Of a stretch of DNA of 19,462 nt, positions 8,629-15,804 are shown in pieces. Both the position numbers and the translations under genes were made by a program. This DNA comes from CAZBDV01 sp964490765 (lineage in GTDB: Bacteria; Cloacimonadota; Cloacimonadia; Cloacimonadales; JAJBBL01). The stretch is taken from positions 1 to 19,462 of the forward strand of contig CAZBDV010000039.1 in NCBI GenBank assembly GCA_964490765.1. The letters are read 5' to 3'. The notes beneath the pieces were generated by a model. It did not search any database, was not told the DNA's origin, and saw only the letters and a program-made list of their open reading frames with translations. Position 1 is the stretch's first letter; every line of letters begins with the position of its first letter.

Positions 8629-9483
8629 ATGCAAATTAATCAGGCTTTACAACATATCTCCACTATTTTAAGAAGTTTCAACCTTCCGAATCATGAATCA
8701 GAAGCACGCCTGATTGTATCGCATTATACCGGCATTCCCCATTTAGAACTCGAACTGCATAGAACAAGGCATCTCTCTGCTGAAGAGTGGAGAGTGATTT
8801 CTATCTGTATCGACCGGCGTTGCCGTTATGAACCGTTACAATACATCTTTGCTGAAGTAACTTTCATTGATCTCGATTTCCATATTGACCGGTCAGTTCT
8901 CATACCCCGTCCCGAGACCGAACTTCTCGTCGAGAGAATCATTAAAGATTTTGGAGGTATGGCAACTCCACTGAGAGTACTCGATATAGGAACCGGATCT
9001 GGTGTTATTGCTGTCACTTTAAAGAAACTTCAGCCAGACTGGGAGGTAGAGGCTACAGAGATATCAGCAGAAGCCCTGCAGGTTGCGTTCCAGAATGCCA
9101 GGAGACACAGAACCGATATTACCTTTTACCAGTCAGACATCTTTCCCGAGACAGGGAAGATAGATAAAGAACAGAGCTTATACAACATCATTGTCTCCAA
9201 TCCCCCCTACATTCCGGTGGATGAGTACAGGGAACTGAGCAGGGAAGTCCGGGAATTTGAGCCCCGTGAAGCGTTATTAGCTGAGGAGAACGGGTTTTAT
9301 TTCTATCGTAGAATATTGGAGCAGGCAGCCGATTTTCTCCTGCCGGAGGGGAGTATATATTTCGAGATTGGTTACAATCAGGCTCAAACGATCAAAGAAC
9401 TGGCCCGGAAATTAGATTATAGAGTTGTTGACATTTATAGAGATTACCAGCAAATTGACCGTATTATCAGACTGGTTATCTAA
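8629..9483 (+). CDS. prmC: Peptide chain release factor N5-glutamine methyltransferase
   Basis: SAM-dependent methyltransferase that modifies the glutamine of the GGQ motif in release factors RF1 and RF2. The 284 residues match the family length. An N-terminal helical substrate domain (about 1-90) includes RYEPLQYI. The SAM-binding loop DIGTGSGVIAV starts at residue 119, and the catalytic NPPY motif is at 191-194 within VSNPPYIPVDEY. The downstream FEPREAL and the final IYRDYQQIDRI stretch are also typical. ATG at 8629 is the first in frame, but no convincing Shine-Dalgarno site precedes it. prfA, a frequent neighbour, is absent; an 82-base gap separates it from the signalling gene. Confidence 0.95.
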   Translation: MQINQALQHISTILRSFNLPNHESEARLIVSHYTGIPHLELELHRTRHLSAEEWRVISICIDRRCRYEPLQYIFAEVTFIDLDFHIDRSVLIPRPETELLVERIIKDFGGMATPLRVLDIGTGSGVIAVTLKKLQPDWEVEATEISAEALQVAFQNARRHRTDITFYQSDIFPETGKIDKEQSLYNIIVSNPPYIPVDEYRELSREVREFEPREALLAEENGFYFYRRILEQAADFLLPEGSIYFEIGYNQAQTIKELARKLDYRVVDIYRDYQQIDRIIRLVI

Positions 9484-9595
9484 TTATGAGGAAATGGGAG
9501 GGAAAGTTGAGCGTTTAGAATGGCCTACTCCCGCTTATCCTCAAGTAATACCAGAAAAGAAGAGATAAAAGAAAAATATAAATTCGGCAGGTAAG

Positions 9596-10849
9596 ATGGA
9601 GAAACTGATTATTGATGGTGGTAAGAGATTAAGTGGTGAAATAGAAGTGAGTGGAGCAAAGAATGCCGTTCTTCCACTGATGGCGGCTTCGTTGTTATCC
9701 GATGGGACTTCAATTCTGCATAATGTCCCGGTTCTGAACGATATAAAGATGATGGCCCATCTAATGCGTATCATCGGCTCCAGAATCGAATTTGAGAATA
9801 ACAGTCTCAGGATCGATAATGATCACTGCAGTTATTTCGAAGCTCCTTATGAGCTAGTGAGCAAGATGAGAGCCTCGATCTATGTTCTAAGCCCCCTGTT
9901 GAGCAGGTTCGGTAAAGCGAGGGTTTCACTGCCCGGCGGGTGTGCTATAGGAGCCCGTCCCATTGATCTTCATCTTAAAGCATTGGAGAAGATGGGGGCT
10001 GAATTAACAATAGAACACGGTTATATAAATGCCCGGGCCGGGAGATTAAAGGGGGCAGAGATCTTTTTCGATAAAGCGAGCGTAGGTGCGACGGTAACAG
10101 TATTACTGGCTGCAACTACCGCAGAAGGGAGGACTGACATCATCAATGCAGCATTGGAACCGGAGATCGGAGCTTTGATCGACTTTCTGCAGGGTATGGG
10201 TGCTGATATATCCGGTAAAGGGACGAGTAAATTAACGATCAAAGGGGTAAAAAAACTCCATCCCCACGAATCAGATGTTATCCCGGACAGAATAGAGGCC
10301 GGGACCTTCCTGATTGCTGCCGCCATTACACAGGGTAAGATCAAACTCGTCAATGCTATACCCGAACATCTGGGTGCTCTGCTGGAGAAGCTGGAAGCTA
10401 CCGGAAGCAATATCGAGCGGGGAGAAGACTGGATTACAATATCAATGGATACGAGGCCAGTACCGGTTGATGTCATCACTAAACCCTATCCCGGATTTCC
10501 AACCGACCTGCAGGCACAGTTTACCTCTCTTATGACTCTTTCCGGTGGGACCAGTATAATAGAAGAGACGATCTTTTCCGAGAGGTTTCATCATATTCCT
10601 GAACTGAATAGGCTCGATGCTGATATCACTATGGAGGGTGATAAGGCAATAATTAGAGGTGTTCCCCAGCTCAGTGGTGCTGAGGTTATGGCTACCGATC
10701 TACGAGCCAGTGCAGCTCTGGTTCTGGCTGGCTTGGCTGCTAAGGGAGAGACGACGATCTCCCGTATCTATCATCTCGATCGTGGCTATGAAAGAATGGA
10801 AAATAAATTGCACAGGCTCGGTGCTTCTATCAGGAGAATAAATGCCTGA
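9596..10849 (+). CDS. murA: UDP-N-acetylglucosamine 1-carboxyvinyltransferase
   Basis: Transfers enolpyruvate from PEP to UDP-GlcNAc, the first committed step of peptidoglycan synthesis in the cytoplasm. It has 417 residues, the usual length. SGAKNAVLPL gives K22 and N23; the active-site loop LPGGCAIGARPIDLH holds the catalytic C116 (C115 in E. coli); D304 in FPTDLQAQF matches the general base; and the C-terminal DLRASAALVLAGLAA is characteristic. Cysteine rather than aspartate at 116 predicts the ordinary fosfomycin-sensitive type. ATG at 9596 is preceded by an AGG-rich stretch. It is separated from prmC by 112 bases in which no gene was found. Confidence 0.97.
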   Translation: MEKLIIDGGKRLSGEIEVSGAKNAVLPLMAASLLSDGTSILHNVPVLNDIKMMAHLMRIIGSRIEFENNSLRIDNDHCSYFEAPYELVSKMRASIYVLSPLLSRFGKARVSLPGGCAIGARPIDLHLKALEKMGAELTIEHGYINARAGRLKGAEIFFDKASVGATVTVLLAATTAEGRTDIINAALEPEIGALIDFLQGMGADISGKGTSKLTIKGVKKLHPHESDVIPDRIEAGTFLIAAAITQGKIKLVNAIPEHLGALLEKLEATGSNIERGEDWITISMDTRPVPVDVITKPYPGFPTDLQAQFTSLMTLSGGTSIIEETIFSERFHHIPELNRLDADITMEGDKAIIRGVPQLSGAEVMATDLRASAALVLAGLAAKGETTISRIYHLDRGYERMENKLHRLGASIRRINA

Positions 10850-10910
10850 TAGCACTCAAATGCTGGAAGGATTGAACTTAGCCTGATATCTTTTATCAAC
10901 GGGTGGTTAT

Positions 10911-11873
10911 ATGAATATTCTGGTTACCGGTGCTGCCGGTTTTATCGGGTCACACCTCTGTGAGAAACTCCTTGATTTGCAACATAAGGTCTTTGCTCTC
11001 GATAATTTCAATGATTACTACGCTCCAGCGATTAAAAGAAAGAACATAGAAAAGGCTCTCTCTTATACTTCTGAGTACAGACTCTTGGAGGGTGATATAC
11101 GTGATAAGGATTTTCTGCAGGAGATCTTTGCCGGGTACCAGATAGATCTGATCGTTCATCTGGCCGCTATGGCCGGAGTCAGGCCTTCCATTAAGAACCC
11201 AAACCTCTATTATGAGGTCAATGTCATGGGAACACTTAACCTCCTGGAATGCTGTCGCTACAATGATATCAAGCGTTTCATTCTTGCCTCTTCTTCCTCG
11301 GTTTACGGTAATAATCCCAGTATCCCTTTCCAGGAGAGCGATCCGGTAGATAACCCTATCTCTCCCTATGCTGCAAGCAAGAAAGCTGCTGAACTGATGT
11401 GCCACTGCTATCATCATCTCTACAATATTTCCATAGCCTGTCTCAGATATTTCACTGTCTATGGACCGAGACAGAGGCCCGATCTGGCAATCCATAAATT
11501 CACCCGCCTTATGTACGAAGATAAACCCCTGGAAGTATTCGGCGATCTCGGTTCCAGCAGAGATTATACTTACATCGACGATATCATCGCCGGAACCCTC
11601 AGTGCTCTTTCTTTCGTCTCCGATAATACTACCTGTGAGATATTCAATCTGGGAGAATCAGAAACGATTACCCTCTCAAGGATGATCAATACTCTGGAGA
11701 AAACACTTGGCCGAAAAGCAAAGATTAAAAAATCTCCCCCTCAGGATGGAGATGTCAGGCAAACTTATGCCTCCCTGGAAAAGAGTAAAAAACTGCTTGG
11801 TTACAATCCTCGAACTAAATTCGATGATGGGATCAGACAGTTTATCGATTGGTTCAAAAAAGAGACAGAGTAA
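10911..11873 (+). CDS. NAD-dependent nucleotide-sugar epimerase (UDP-glucuronate 4-epimerase-like)
   Basis: Extended short-chain dehydrogenase/reductase of 320 residues. The NAD-binding GAAGFIG loop is at 7-13, the SSSSVYG catalytic Ser/Thr region is present, and the YxxxK pair is Y153/K157 (SPYAASKKAAE). DNFNDYYAPAIKRKNI, RYFTVYGPRQRPDLAIHKFT and SRDYTYIDDI are most like UDP-glucuronate 4-epimerases of the LspL/GalE-like group, but UDP-glucose or UDP-GlcNAc 4-epimerase activity cannot be excluded from sequence alone. It probably supplies a sugar for surface polysaccharide, which fits its place beside murA. ATG at 10911; the Shine-Dalgarno site is weak (GGGTGG). It is the last gene of the plus-strand block and no plus-strand terminator with a T-run was found after it. 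Confidence 0.88.
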   Translation: MNILVTGAAGFIGSHLCEKLLDLQHKVFALDNFNDYYAPAIKRKNIEKALSYTSEYRLLEGDIRDKDFLQEIFAGYQIDLIVHLAAMAGVRPSIKNPNLYYEVNVMGTLNLLECCRYNDIKRFILASSSSVYGNNPSIPFQESDPVDNPISPYAASKKAAELMCHCYHHLYNISIACLRYFTVYGPRQRPDLAIHKFTRLMYEDKPLEVFGDLGSSRDYTYIDDIIAGTLSALSFVSDNTTCEIFNLGESETITLSRMINTLEKTLGRKAKIKKSPPQDGDVRQTYASLEKSKKLLGYNPRTKFDDGIRQFIDWFKKETE

Positions 11874-11916
11874 ACCAGACCACAACAATATATCTCTAAT
11901 CTAAAGAGACCCCTAA

Positions 11917-11935
11917 AGTCGGATGGGAGCCGACT
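11917..11935. other. Small inverted repeat between the convergent gene blocks
   Basis: AGTCGG at 11917-11922 and CCGACT at 11930-11935 can pair around a 7-base loop. There is no T-run on either side, so it is not a standard intrinsic terminator. A second weak pair, TCTCT/AGAGA, lies just to its left. The rest of 11874-11990 shows no gene; a GGGAGGA at about 11970 has no start codon at a useful distance. Confidence 0.3.
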
Positions 11936-11990
11936 ATAATGGTGCCCAGAGATAAGGGTGAGATATTAAGGGAGGAAACAGAAAGGTTTA

Positions 11991-12025
11991 TAAAAAAAAA
12001 ATAAGCTCCCGTTACAGGAGCTTAT
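11991..12025 (-). terminator. Intrinsic terminator of groES
   Basis: ATAAGCTCC at 12001-12009 pairs perfectly with GGAGCTTAT at 12017-12025 around a 7-base loop. On the minus strand the stem is followed directly by nine T residues (plus-strand A-run 11992-12000). It lies 30 bases past the groES stop codon, so groES is transcribed alone with no groL behind it. Read on the plus strand the hairpin has no T-run. Confidence 0.9.
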
Positions 12026-12055
12026 CATAATTGTCAGATAAAACTCTGAGTATTG

Positions 12056-12325
12056 TTATACCAGCTTAGCCAGTACGTCAGAGCGGGATAAGATGATGTA
12101 TTTCTTGCCATCAACATCTACTTCCGTTCCACTATACTTGCCGTAAAGTACTTTGTCGCCCTCTTTGAGTAACTTCTGTAACTCCTCATCGGTCCCTACT
12201 GCAATAACTTCACCCATCTGTGGTTTCTCTTTAGCTGTATCAGGAATTATGATACCGCCTACATTCTTCTCTTCTAATTCCTTTACTTCAATTACTACTC
12301 GGTCATCAAGCGGTTGCAATTTCAT
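12056..12325 (-). CDS. groES: Co-chaperonin GroES
   Basis: The 10-kDa co-chaperonin that caps the GroEL barrel. It has 89 residues with the family signature: the N-terminal MKLQPLDDRVVIEV, the mobile loop EEKNVGGIIIPDTAKEKPQ, and the C-terminal YGKYSGTEVDVDGKKYIILSRSDVLA. ATG at 12325 has a strong AAGGAGG at 12333-12339. Unusually, groL does not follow: a strong terminator ends transcription 30 bases after the stop. The upstream region has a sigma-70-like promoter overlapping a CIRCE-like operator, so HrcA control of heat-shock induction is likely. Confidence 0.97.
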   Translation of the reverse strand: MKLQPLDDRVVIEVKELEEKNVGGIIIPDTAKEKPQMGEVIAVGTDEELQKLLKEGDKVLYGKYSGTEVDVDGKKYIILSRSDVLAKLV

Positions 12326-12355
12326 AACATTTCCTCCTTAGTATTCTTTGTTAAT

Positions 12356-12383
12356 AATATAATCTCTTACGAGTAATTAGCAA
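12356..12383 (-). promoter_or_regulatory. groES promoter, sigma-70 type
   Basis: On the minus strand TTGCTA (12383-12378; 4 of 6 to TTGACA), a 16-base spacer, then TATATT (12361-12356; 5 of 6 to TATAAT). The predicted start of transcription is near 12349, giving a short leader of about 24 bases that holds AAGGAGG. The -35 hexamer lies inside the CIRCE-like operator, as expected for a repressed heat-shock promoter. Confidence 0.6.
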
Positions 12384-12403
12384 ACTAATGTTACGAGTGC
12401 CAG
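12377..12403 (-). promoter_or_regulatory. CIRCE-like operator (HrcA binding site)
   Basis: The consensus CIRCE is TTAGCACTC-N9-GAGTGCTAA. Here the plus strand reads TTAGCAAAC at 12377-12385, nine bases, then GAGTGCCAG at 12395-12403: 7 of 9 matches in each half with exact N9 spacing. It lies 52 bases upstream of groES, the expected partner, and covers the predicted -35 hexamer. The match is imperfect, so binding is inferred. Confidence 0.68.
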
Positions 12404-12479
12404 TTTCCCCGCGGGGCAAAATATGTCAAATAAAAAATCCAGGGGGGAGTGATAGATTATATAAACGGTCTGCTCAGAG

Positions 12480-13754
12480 TTATCGATTATCAATTGGAGA
12501 ATTGAGCCGGAGAAGCAGTTCCTCTTTATTAAGGGATTCCTGTGTTCCAGCTGTCATATTTTTCAAAGTTACTTTCTTCTTATCCATTTCTTCTTCTCCG
12601 ATAATGAGAGCGTAGTGAGCATTTGCCCTGTTTGCTGCCTTCATCTGGGCTTTGAGCGAGTTTTTTTCAATATCGAATTCGACGGTAATCTCTTTATCTC
12701 GGAGGTTATAACAGATCTCAAGGGCGTATGGTATGGTATTTTCGCCCAGAACAACGAGGTATACAGCGGGTGCTGGTTCAGGACCGAAAGAGAGTTTTTC
12801 AAGTTGCATGAGAGAAATGAGTCTTTCGAAGCCGCCAGCGAAGCCGATAGCTGGGAGGTCGGGACCGCCGAGATCTTTAATGAGTGTATTGTATCTTCCC
12901 CCTCCGAGGATAGCATTCTGTGCACCCAGGCTATCTGTAATGATCTCGAATGCGGTCTTATTATAGTAGTCGAGACCTCTGATGATACGGGGATTTATGA
13001 CGAACTCGACATTCATCAAGTTTAGATATTCTTTCACCATTTCGAATGCAGAGCGGCACTCATTGTCCAGGAAGTCGAGGATAGATGGAGCATTTTCGGC
13101 AATCTTTCGGCAGTTGTTGTTCTTACAATCGAGTAATCTTTTAGGGTTTTTATCCAGGCGTCTGAGGCAATCGGGACAGAGTTCAGCTTTATAGAGGCCG
13201 AAATATTTTTTCAGGCTCTCATCGTAGCGAGGTGAGCATTTGCTGCAGCCTATACTGTTGATTTCCAGGCGATAACCTTTGAGACCAAGTTTCTTCATAA
13301 AAGAATCGGCAAGAGCGATAACTTCAGCATCGGTATAGGGGTGGTCAGAACCGATCAATTCGACTCCATACTGGTAGAACTGGCGATATCTACCTTTCTG
13401 AGGCCTGTCGTAACGGAACATCGGGCCTGAATAAAAGAGTTTTGCGATGTTGCCTGATTTGTGTAGTGAGTTCTCTATGAAAGATCGGACTACAGGGGCA
13501 GTTCCCTCCGGTCGGAGGGCGAATACCCTTCCTTTCTTATCGCTGAATTTATACATCTCTTTTTCTACGATATCGGTTACTTCACCGACAGATCTTTCGA
13601 AGAGGTCGGCATTTTCGAAAATCGGTGTTACAATTTCCCGGAAATCGAAGATTTGAGCGATATCTCTGAAAGCCCGAGTGACGTATTGCCACTTATAGCT
13701 CATATCAGGGAGGATATCGTAAGTTCCGCGGGGGATGGATATTTTATCGGCCAT
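12480..13754 (-). CDS. hisS: Histidyl-tRNA synthetase
   Basis: Class II aminoacyl-tRNA synthetase that charges tRNA-His. With the start at 13754 it has 424 residues, the usual size. The N-terminal ISIPRGTYDILP is typical; motif 2 RPEGTAPVVR is at 81-90; the histidine-specific RGLDYYNKTAFEI begins at 259; GGGRYN and AIGFAGGFERL (motif 3 region) follow; the last 100 residues are the anticodon-binding domain. A longer frame runs upstream to 13871, but that part overlaps the SRP RNA and is not conserved; GGAG five bases before 13754 supports the shorter start. It begins 36 bases after the SRP RNA 3' end, and groES follows 154 bases downstream with its own promoter. Confidence 0.96.
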   Translation of the reverse strand: MADKISIPRGTYDILPDMSYKWQYVTRAFRDIAQIFDFREIVTPIFENADLFERSVGEVTDIVEKEMYKFSDKKGRVFALRPEGTAPVVRSFIENSLHKSGNIAKLFYSGPMFRYDRPQKGRYRQFYQYGVELIGSDHPYTDAEVIALADSFMKKLGLKGYRLEINSIGCSKCSPRYDESLKKYFGLYKAELCPDCLRRLDKNPKRLLDCKNNNCRKIAENAPSILDFLDNECRSAFEMVKEYLNLMNVEFVINPRIIRGLDYYNKTAFEIITDSLGAQNAILGGGRYNTLIKDLGGPDLPAIGFAGGFERLISLMQLEKLSFGPEPAPAVYLVVLGENTIPYALEICYNLRDKEITVEFDIEKNSLKAQMKAANRANAHYALIIGEEEMDKKKVTLKNMTAGTQESLNKEELLLRLNSPIDNR

Positions 13755-13784
13755 CTCTACTCCATTATCGCTTTTTTCTCTTTC

Positions 13785-13812
13785 AGTATAAAATGTGTGC
13801 ACCCGCAGTCGA
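13785..13812 (-). promoter_or_regulatory. Possible hisS promoter inside the SRP RNA 3' end
   Basis: On the minus strand TCGACT (13812-13807; 4 of 6), a 16-base spacer, then TATACT (13790-13785; 5 of 6 to TATAAT). It would start transcription at about 13778, some 24 bases before the hisS start. The alternative is read-through from the SRP RNA, since no terminator is visible between them. Confidence 0.35.
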
Positions 13813-14062
13813 TATCTATCTCGTCTGGATAATAAGAGAGTTAACTCGGAACAAATGATCCGACGGCACATCGTAAGATCTGCTTATTGCTGCTTCCTTC
13901 CGGACCTGACAAGGTTTGCAGGTTACAATTGCGTCGGGTCTGCTCGTCAACGCCACTTATCTCACCTTCAGGGAGAATCGATATTCGCCTGCAGGGATTC
14001 AGCCCCTCTGTAGCGGATTGAGGGTTACAGGGCACCGCTGGCTCCCCACCTAGCACACGTTA
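13791..14062 (-). ncRNA. ffs: Signal recognition particle RNA, large (Alu-containing) type
   Basis: RNA scaffold of the signal recognition particle, which with Ffh targets nascent membrane and secreted proteins. On the minus strand domain IV reads GTCAGGTCCGGAAGGAAGCA, with the GGAA tetraloop and the symmetric internal loop bound by Ffh (about 13890-13912). The 5' part, GTGCTAGGTGGGGAGCCAGC followed by GGTGCCCTGTAACC and CAATCCGCTACAGAGGGGC, matches the Alu-type 5' domain of the B. subtilis 6S-type scRNA rather than the short 4.5S form. GTGTGC at 14058-14053 pairs with GCACAC at 13800-13795, closing helix 5 and setting the ends to within a few bases. The total is about 270 nucleotides. hisS follows directly. 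Confidence 0.93.
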
Positions 14063-14064
14063 TC

Positions 14065-14093
14065 AATTTCCTGAAGTTCGTTATAGTTGTCAA
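14065..14093 (-). promoter_or_regulatory. Possible SRP RNA promoter
   Basis: A perfect TTGACA lies on the minus strand at 14093-14088. A 17-base spacer leads to GAAATT (14070-14065), a poor -10, but the resulting start site near 14058 coincides with the 5' end expected from RNA pairing. Other -10 candidates (TATAAC, GATAAC) are at the wrong distance. Confidence 0.4.
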
Positions 14094-14104
14094 GCACTCA
14101 GAAC

Positions 14105-14155
14105 AAAAAACGCACTTATCATCGATAATGAATCTTCGATAGATAAGTGCGTTTT
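14105..14155 (-). terminator. Strong intrinsic terminator, nearly symmetric
   Basis: AAAACGCACTTATC (14107-14120) pairs perfectly with GATAAGTGCGTTTT (14142-14155); an inner ATCGA/TCGAT pair (14121-14125 with 14136-14140, one bulged base) extends the stem to about 19 pairs. On the minus strand it ends in TTTTTT (14110-14105), so it terminates the secreted-protein gene located 19 bases upstream. It may also stop plus-strand transcripts, since TTTT follows on that side too. Confidence 0.85.
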
Positions 14156-14174
14156 AGAAGACTTTGAGAGCCGT

Positions 14175-15566
14175 TTATTTCATAAGAATCATCTTTCCGT
14201 TAGCGGTGTATTTACCCTGTTTGATCCTGTAGAAGTAAACACCGCTGCCAGTTTCTCGGTTGGCTTCGTCTCTACCGTTCCAGATAACGGTATGTTCACC
14301 CTCTGTCATACGGCTGTTAATCAGCGTTTTGACGTGCTGTCCCCGGCTGTTGAAGATCTCCAGAGTTACCGGACCTGCTTCAGCAAGGCTGAAGCTGATA
14401 CTGGTCTCCGGGTTGAAGGGATTGGGGTAGTTTCCGAATGATCGTACGGCCTTATCTTCGGGTGGTTCCGGGTCTTCTATAACGCCAACGCCTCTGACTC
14501 TGACCGGAACCCCGGTAGCTCCGACAGTCATATTTCTCACTGCACCGAAGTAGTTACGTGGCTGAAGTGGACGGAATTTGACGTAGAGCGTCTGGGAGAG
14601 GTTTCCATCAATCGGTTCCAGGACGATAATACTCTGGTATCCCGCATCCTGATCTGTAGAGATGAGATAACCACGAGGTGCCCTGATCCGGACATCGGTG
14701 ATCAGATTCTCACCGGTCAGATTATAGCTGAGAACCATCTCCTCTTCGATCAGTACTTCTCCAAAATAGAGTGAGTCAGGTTCTGCGTTCAGAACAGGAA
14801 TCTGTTGTGGGTCGAAGATTGCAATGCCGTGGACTCTAACGATCTCATTGGTTGCAGCGATTGTTTGATTGCAAATACGGCCGGAATAAGTACGTGGACG
14901 GAGGGGGATAAATTTGACATAAATAGTTTCATTAACGGCTCCATCAACAGGTTCGAGCAGAAGATTAGGAAGGAATTCGCCATCTTCAACCAGAGAGACT
15001 TTGTAACCCATAGAGGCATTGACATTAACATTTGAGATCAGGTTTTCTCCGGTTAAATTATAACTCATAACAACCGTATCTCCGATCGGAACTTCGCCGA
15101 AATATAATGAATCGGGAGTTGCGGTCAATTGAGGTAGATCTTCCTCATCAATTATACCTGTCCCGTTCAGAGCGACCATCTGAAAAGGAATACCCATTGT
15201 GCTATGTCTCACTCTACCGTTGTATTCACGTGGCATAAGCGGGGCAAATTTGACAAATATCGTCTGAATCAGTTCACCTTCTGAAGGTTCTAAAACTAGA
15301 TTCTGCTGGAACCCGTTATTCTCCTCCAGAGAGATAAGGAATCCCCCGGATACGTGCAGGATAACATCTGATATCAGATTAATACCGGATACTGTATAAG
15401 ATAGAACTGCTTCTTCTCCAATCTCTACTTCACCGTATGATAATACTTGCGGATCAACATTCAAAGTAGGGGATTGAGCATAGAGATGACTTGCCGGAAT
15501 GGCAATGATAAATATTGCCAGAGCTATCAAGCCCAGAAGAGTCGAATTTGTTACATACTGTTTCAT
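14175..15566 (-). CDS. Secreted triple-repeat protein with C-terminal FlgD-like/sorting module
   Basis: 463 residues counted from ATG at 15566, chosen over an ATG 18 bases upstream because GGAGGTG precedes it. Residues 1 to about 30 form a signal peptide with a hydrophobic core and likely cleavage after A30 (HLYA/Q). Then come three tandem modules of exactly 112 residues (35-146, 147-258, 259-370), each with xPxxLxxGEV, a SYxxxGxNLIxDV-like strand and a TIYVKFxPLxPRxYxGxxR-like strand, which look like Ig-fold/HYDIN-type beta sandwiches. The end, from NYPNPFNPETSISFSL at 379 through WNGRDEANRETGSGVYFYRI to KMILMK, is the FlgD-Ig-like or type A sorting module of FCB secreted proteins. Probably exported and surface-attached. 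The specific function is unknown; no enzymatic domain is seen. Monocistronic, with its own promoter and terminator. Confidence 0.88.
   Translation of the reverse strand: MKQYVTNSTLLGLIALAIFIIAIPASHLYAQSPTLNVDPQVLSYGEVEIGEEAVLSYTVSGINLISDVILHVSGGFLISLEENNGFQQNLVLEPSEGELIQTIFVKFAPLMPREYNGRVRHSTMGIPFQMVALNGTGIIDEEDLPQLTATPDSLYFGEVPIGDTVVMSYNLTGENLISNVNVNASMGYKVSLVEDGEFLPNLLLEPVDGAVNETIYVKFIPLRPRTYSGRICNQTIAATNEIVRVHGIAIFDPQQIPVLNAEPDSLYFGEVLIEEEMVLSYNLTGENLITDVRIRAPRGYLISTDQDAGYQSIIVLEPIDGNLSQTLYVKFRPLQPRNYFGAVRNMTVGATGVPVRVRGVGVIEDPEPPEDKAVRSFGNYPNPFNPETSISFSLAEAGPVTLEIFNSRGQHVKTLINSRMTEGEHTVIWNGRDEANRETGSGVYFYRIKQGKYTANGKMILMK
14457..15464 (-). repeat. Three tandem 336-base coding repeats
   Basis: The three modules of the secreted protein correspond to 15464-15129, 15128-14793 and 14792-14457, each 112 codons with no indels between copies. 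Modules 2 and 3 are the closest pair; both contain SLYFGEV and SYNLTGENL. Module 1 is the most diverged. This points to tandem duplication of one module followed by divergence. Confidence 0.85.
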
Positions 15567-15615
15567 ATTCACCTCCAGTCTCAAAATGCATAAGAAAATC
15601 CTTTTGAGTATAGAT

Positions 15616-15643
15616 ACTATAAATTGAGTTTATTTACTGTCAA
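15616..15643 (-). promoter_or_regulatory. Sigma-70 promoter of the secreted repeat protein
   Basis: On the minus strand a perfect TTGACA (15643-15638), a 16-base A/T-rich spacer, then TATAGT (15621-15616; 5 of 6). An A/T-rich tract lies just upstream. The predicted start near 15609 leaves a leader of about 43 bases ending in GGAGGTG before the ATG at 15566. Confidence 0.75.
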
Positions 15644-15706
15644 GTAAAAAAACAGTAAGAGTGCATCTATTTTAAAGTAGCTTAAAACTCTGTCCAGAGC
15701 GGCTTT

Positions 15707-15758
15707 TAGCGAATCCGGCAACCCCTGATGTTTCGCTATACCCTCGTTGATACAGGGG
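15707..15758. other. Intergenic inverted repeats able to form a pseudoknot
   Basis: The 238-base gap between the ThyX gene and the secreted-protein gene holds no gene. TAGCGAA (15707-15713) pairs with TTCGCTA (15732-15738). CCCCTG in its loop (15722-15727) can pair with CAGGGG at 15753-15758, giving a crossing helix. There is no adjacent T-run, so a simple terminator is unlikely. The role is unknown. Confidence 0.35.
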
Positions 15759-15804
15759 GAGGTTCTCCGGTTTACTGATGATAATAAAATTCAGATAAAA
15801 TGTG

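Noticed and set aside
12405..12416. CCCCGCGGGG palindrome upstream of groES
   Set aside because: A perfect 10-base palindrome, but too short for a stable hairpin with a normal loop, without a T-run, and adjoining the better explained CIRCE-like site.
12424..12429. Perfect TTGACA on the minus strand upstream of groES
   Set aside because: No usable -10 lies 16-18 bases downstream; the TTGCTA/TATATT pair nearer the gene fits better.
12456..12461. Perfect TATAAT on the minus strand just after hisS
   Set aside because: No recognisable -35 at a proper distance; could be a weak distal groES promoter but unsupported.
13755..13871. Longer hisS reading frame starting at 13871
   Set aside because: The extra 39 residues overlap the SRP RNA, are not conserved in HisRS, and a GGAG site serves the ATG at 13754.
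13795..14056. Open frames on both strands across 13795-14056
   Set aside because: They lie inside the SRP RNA, whose structure and conserved motifs explain the sequence.
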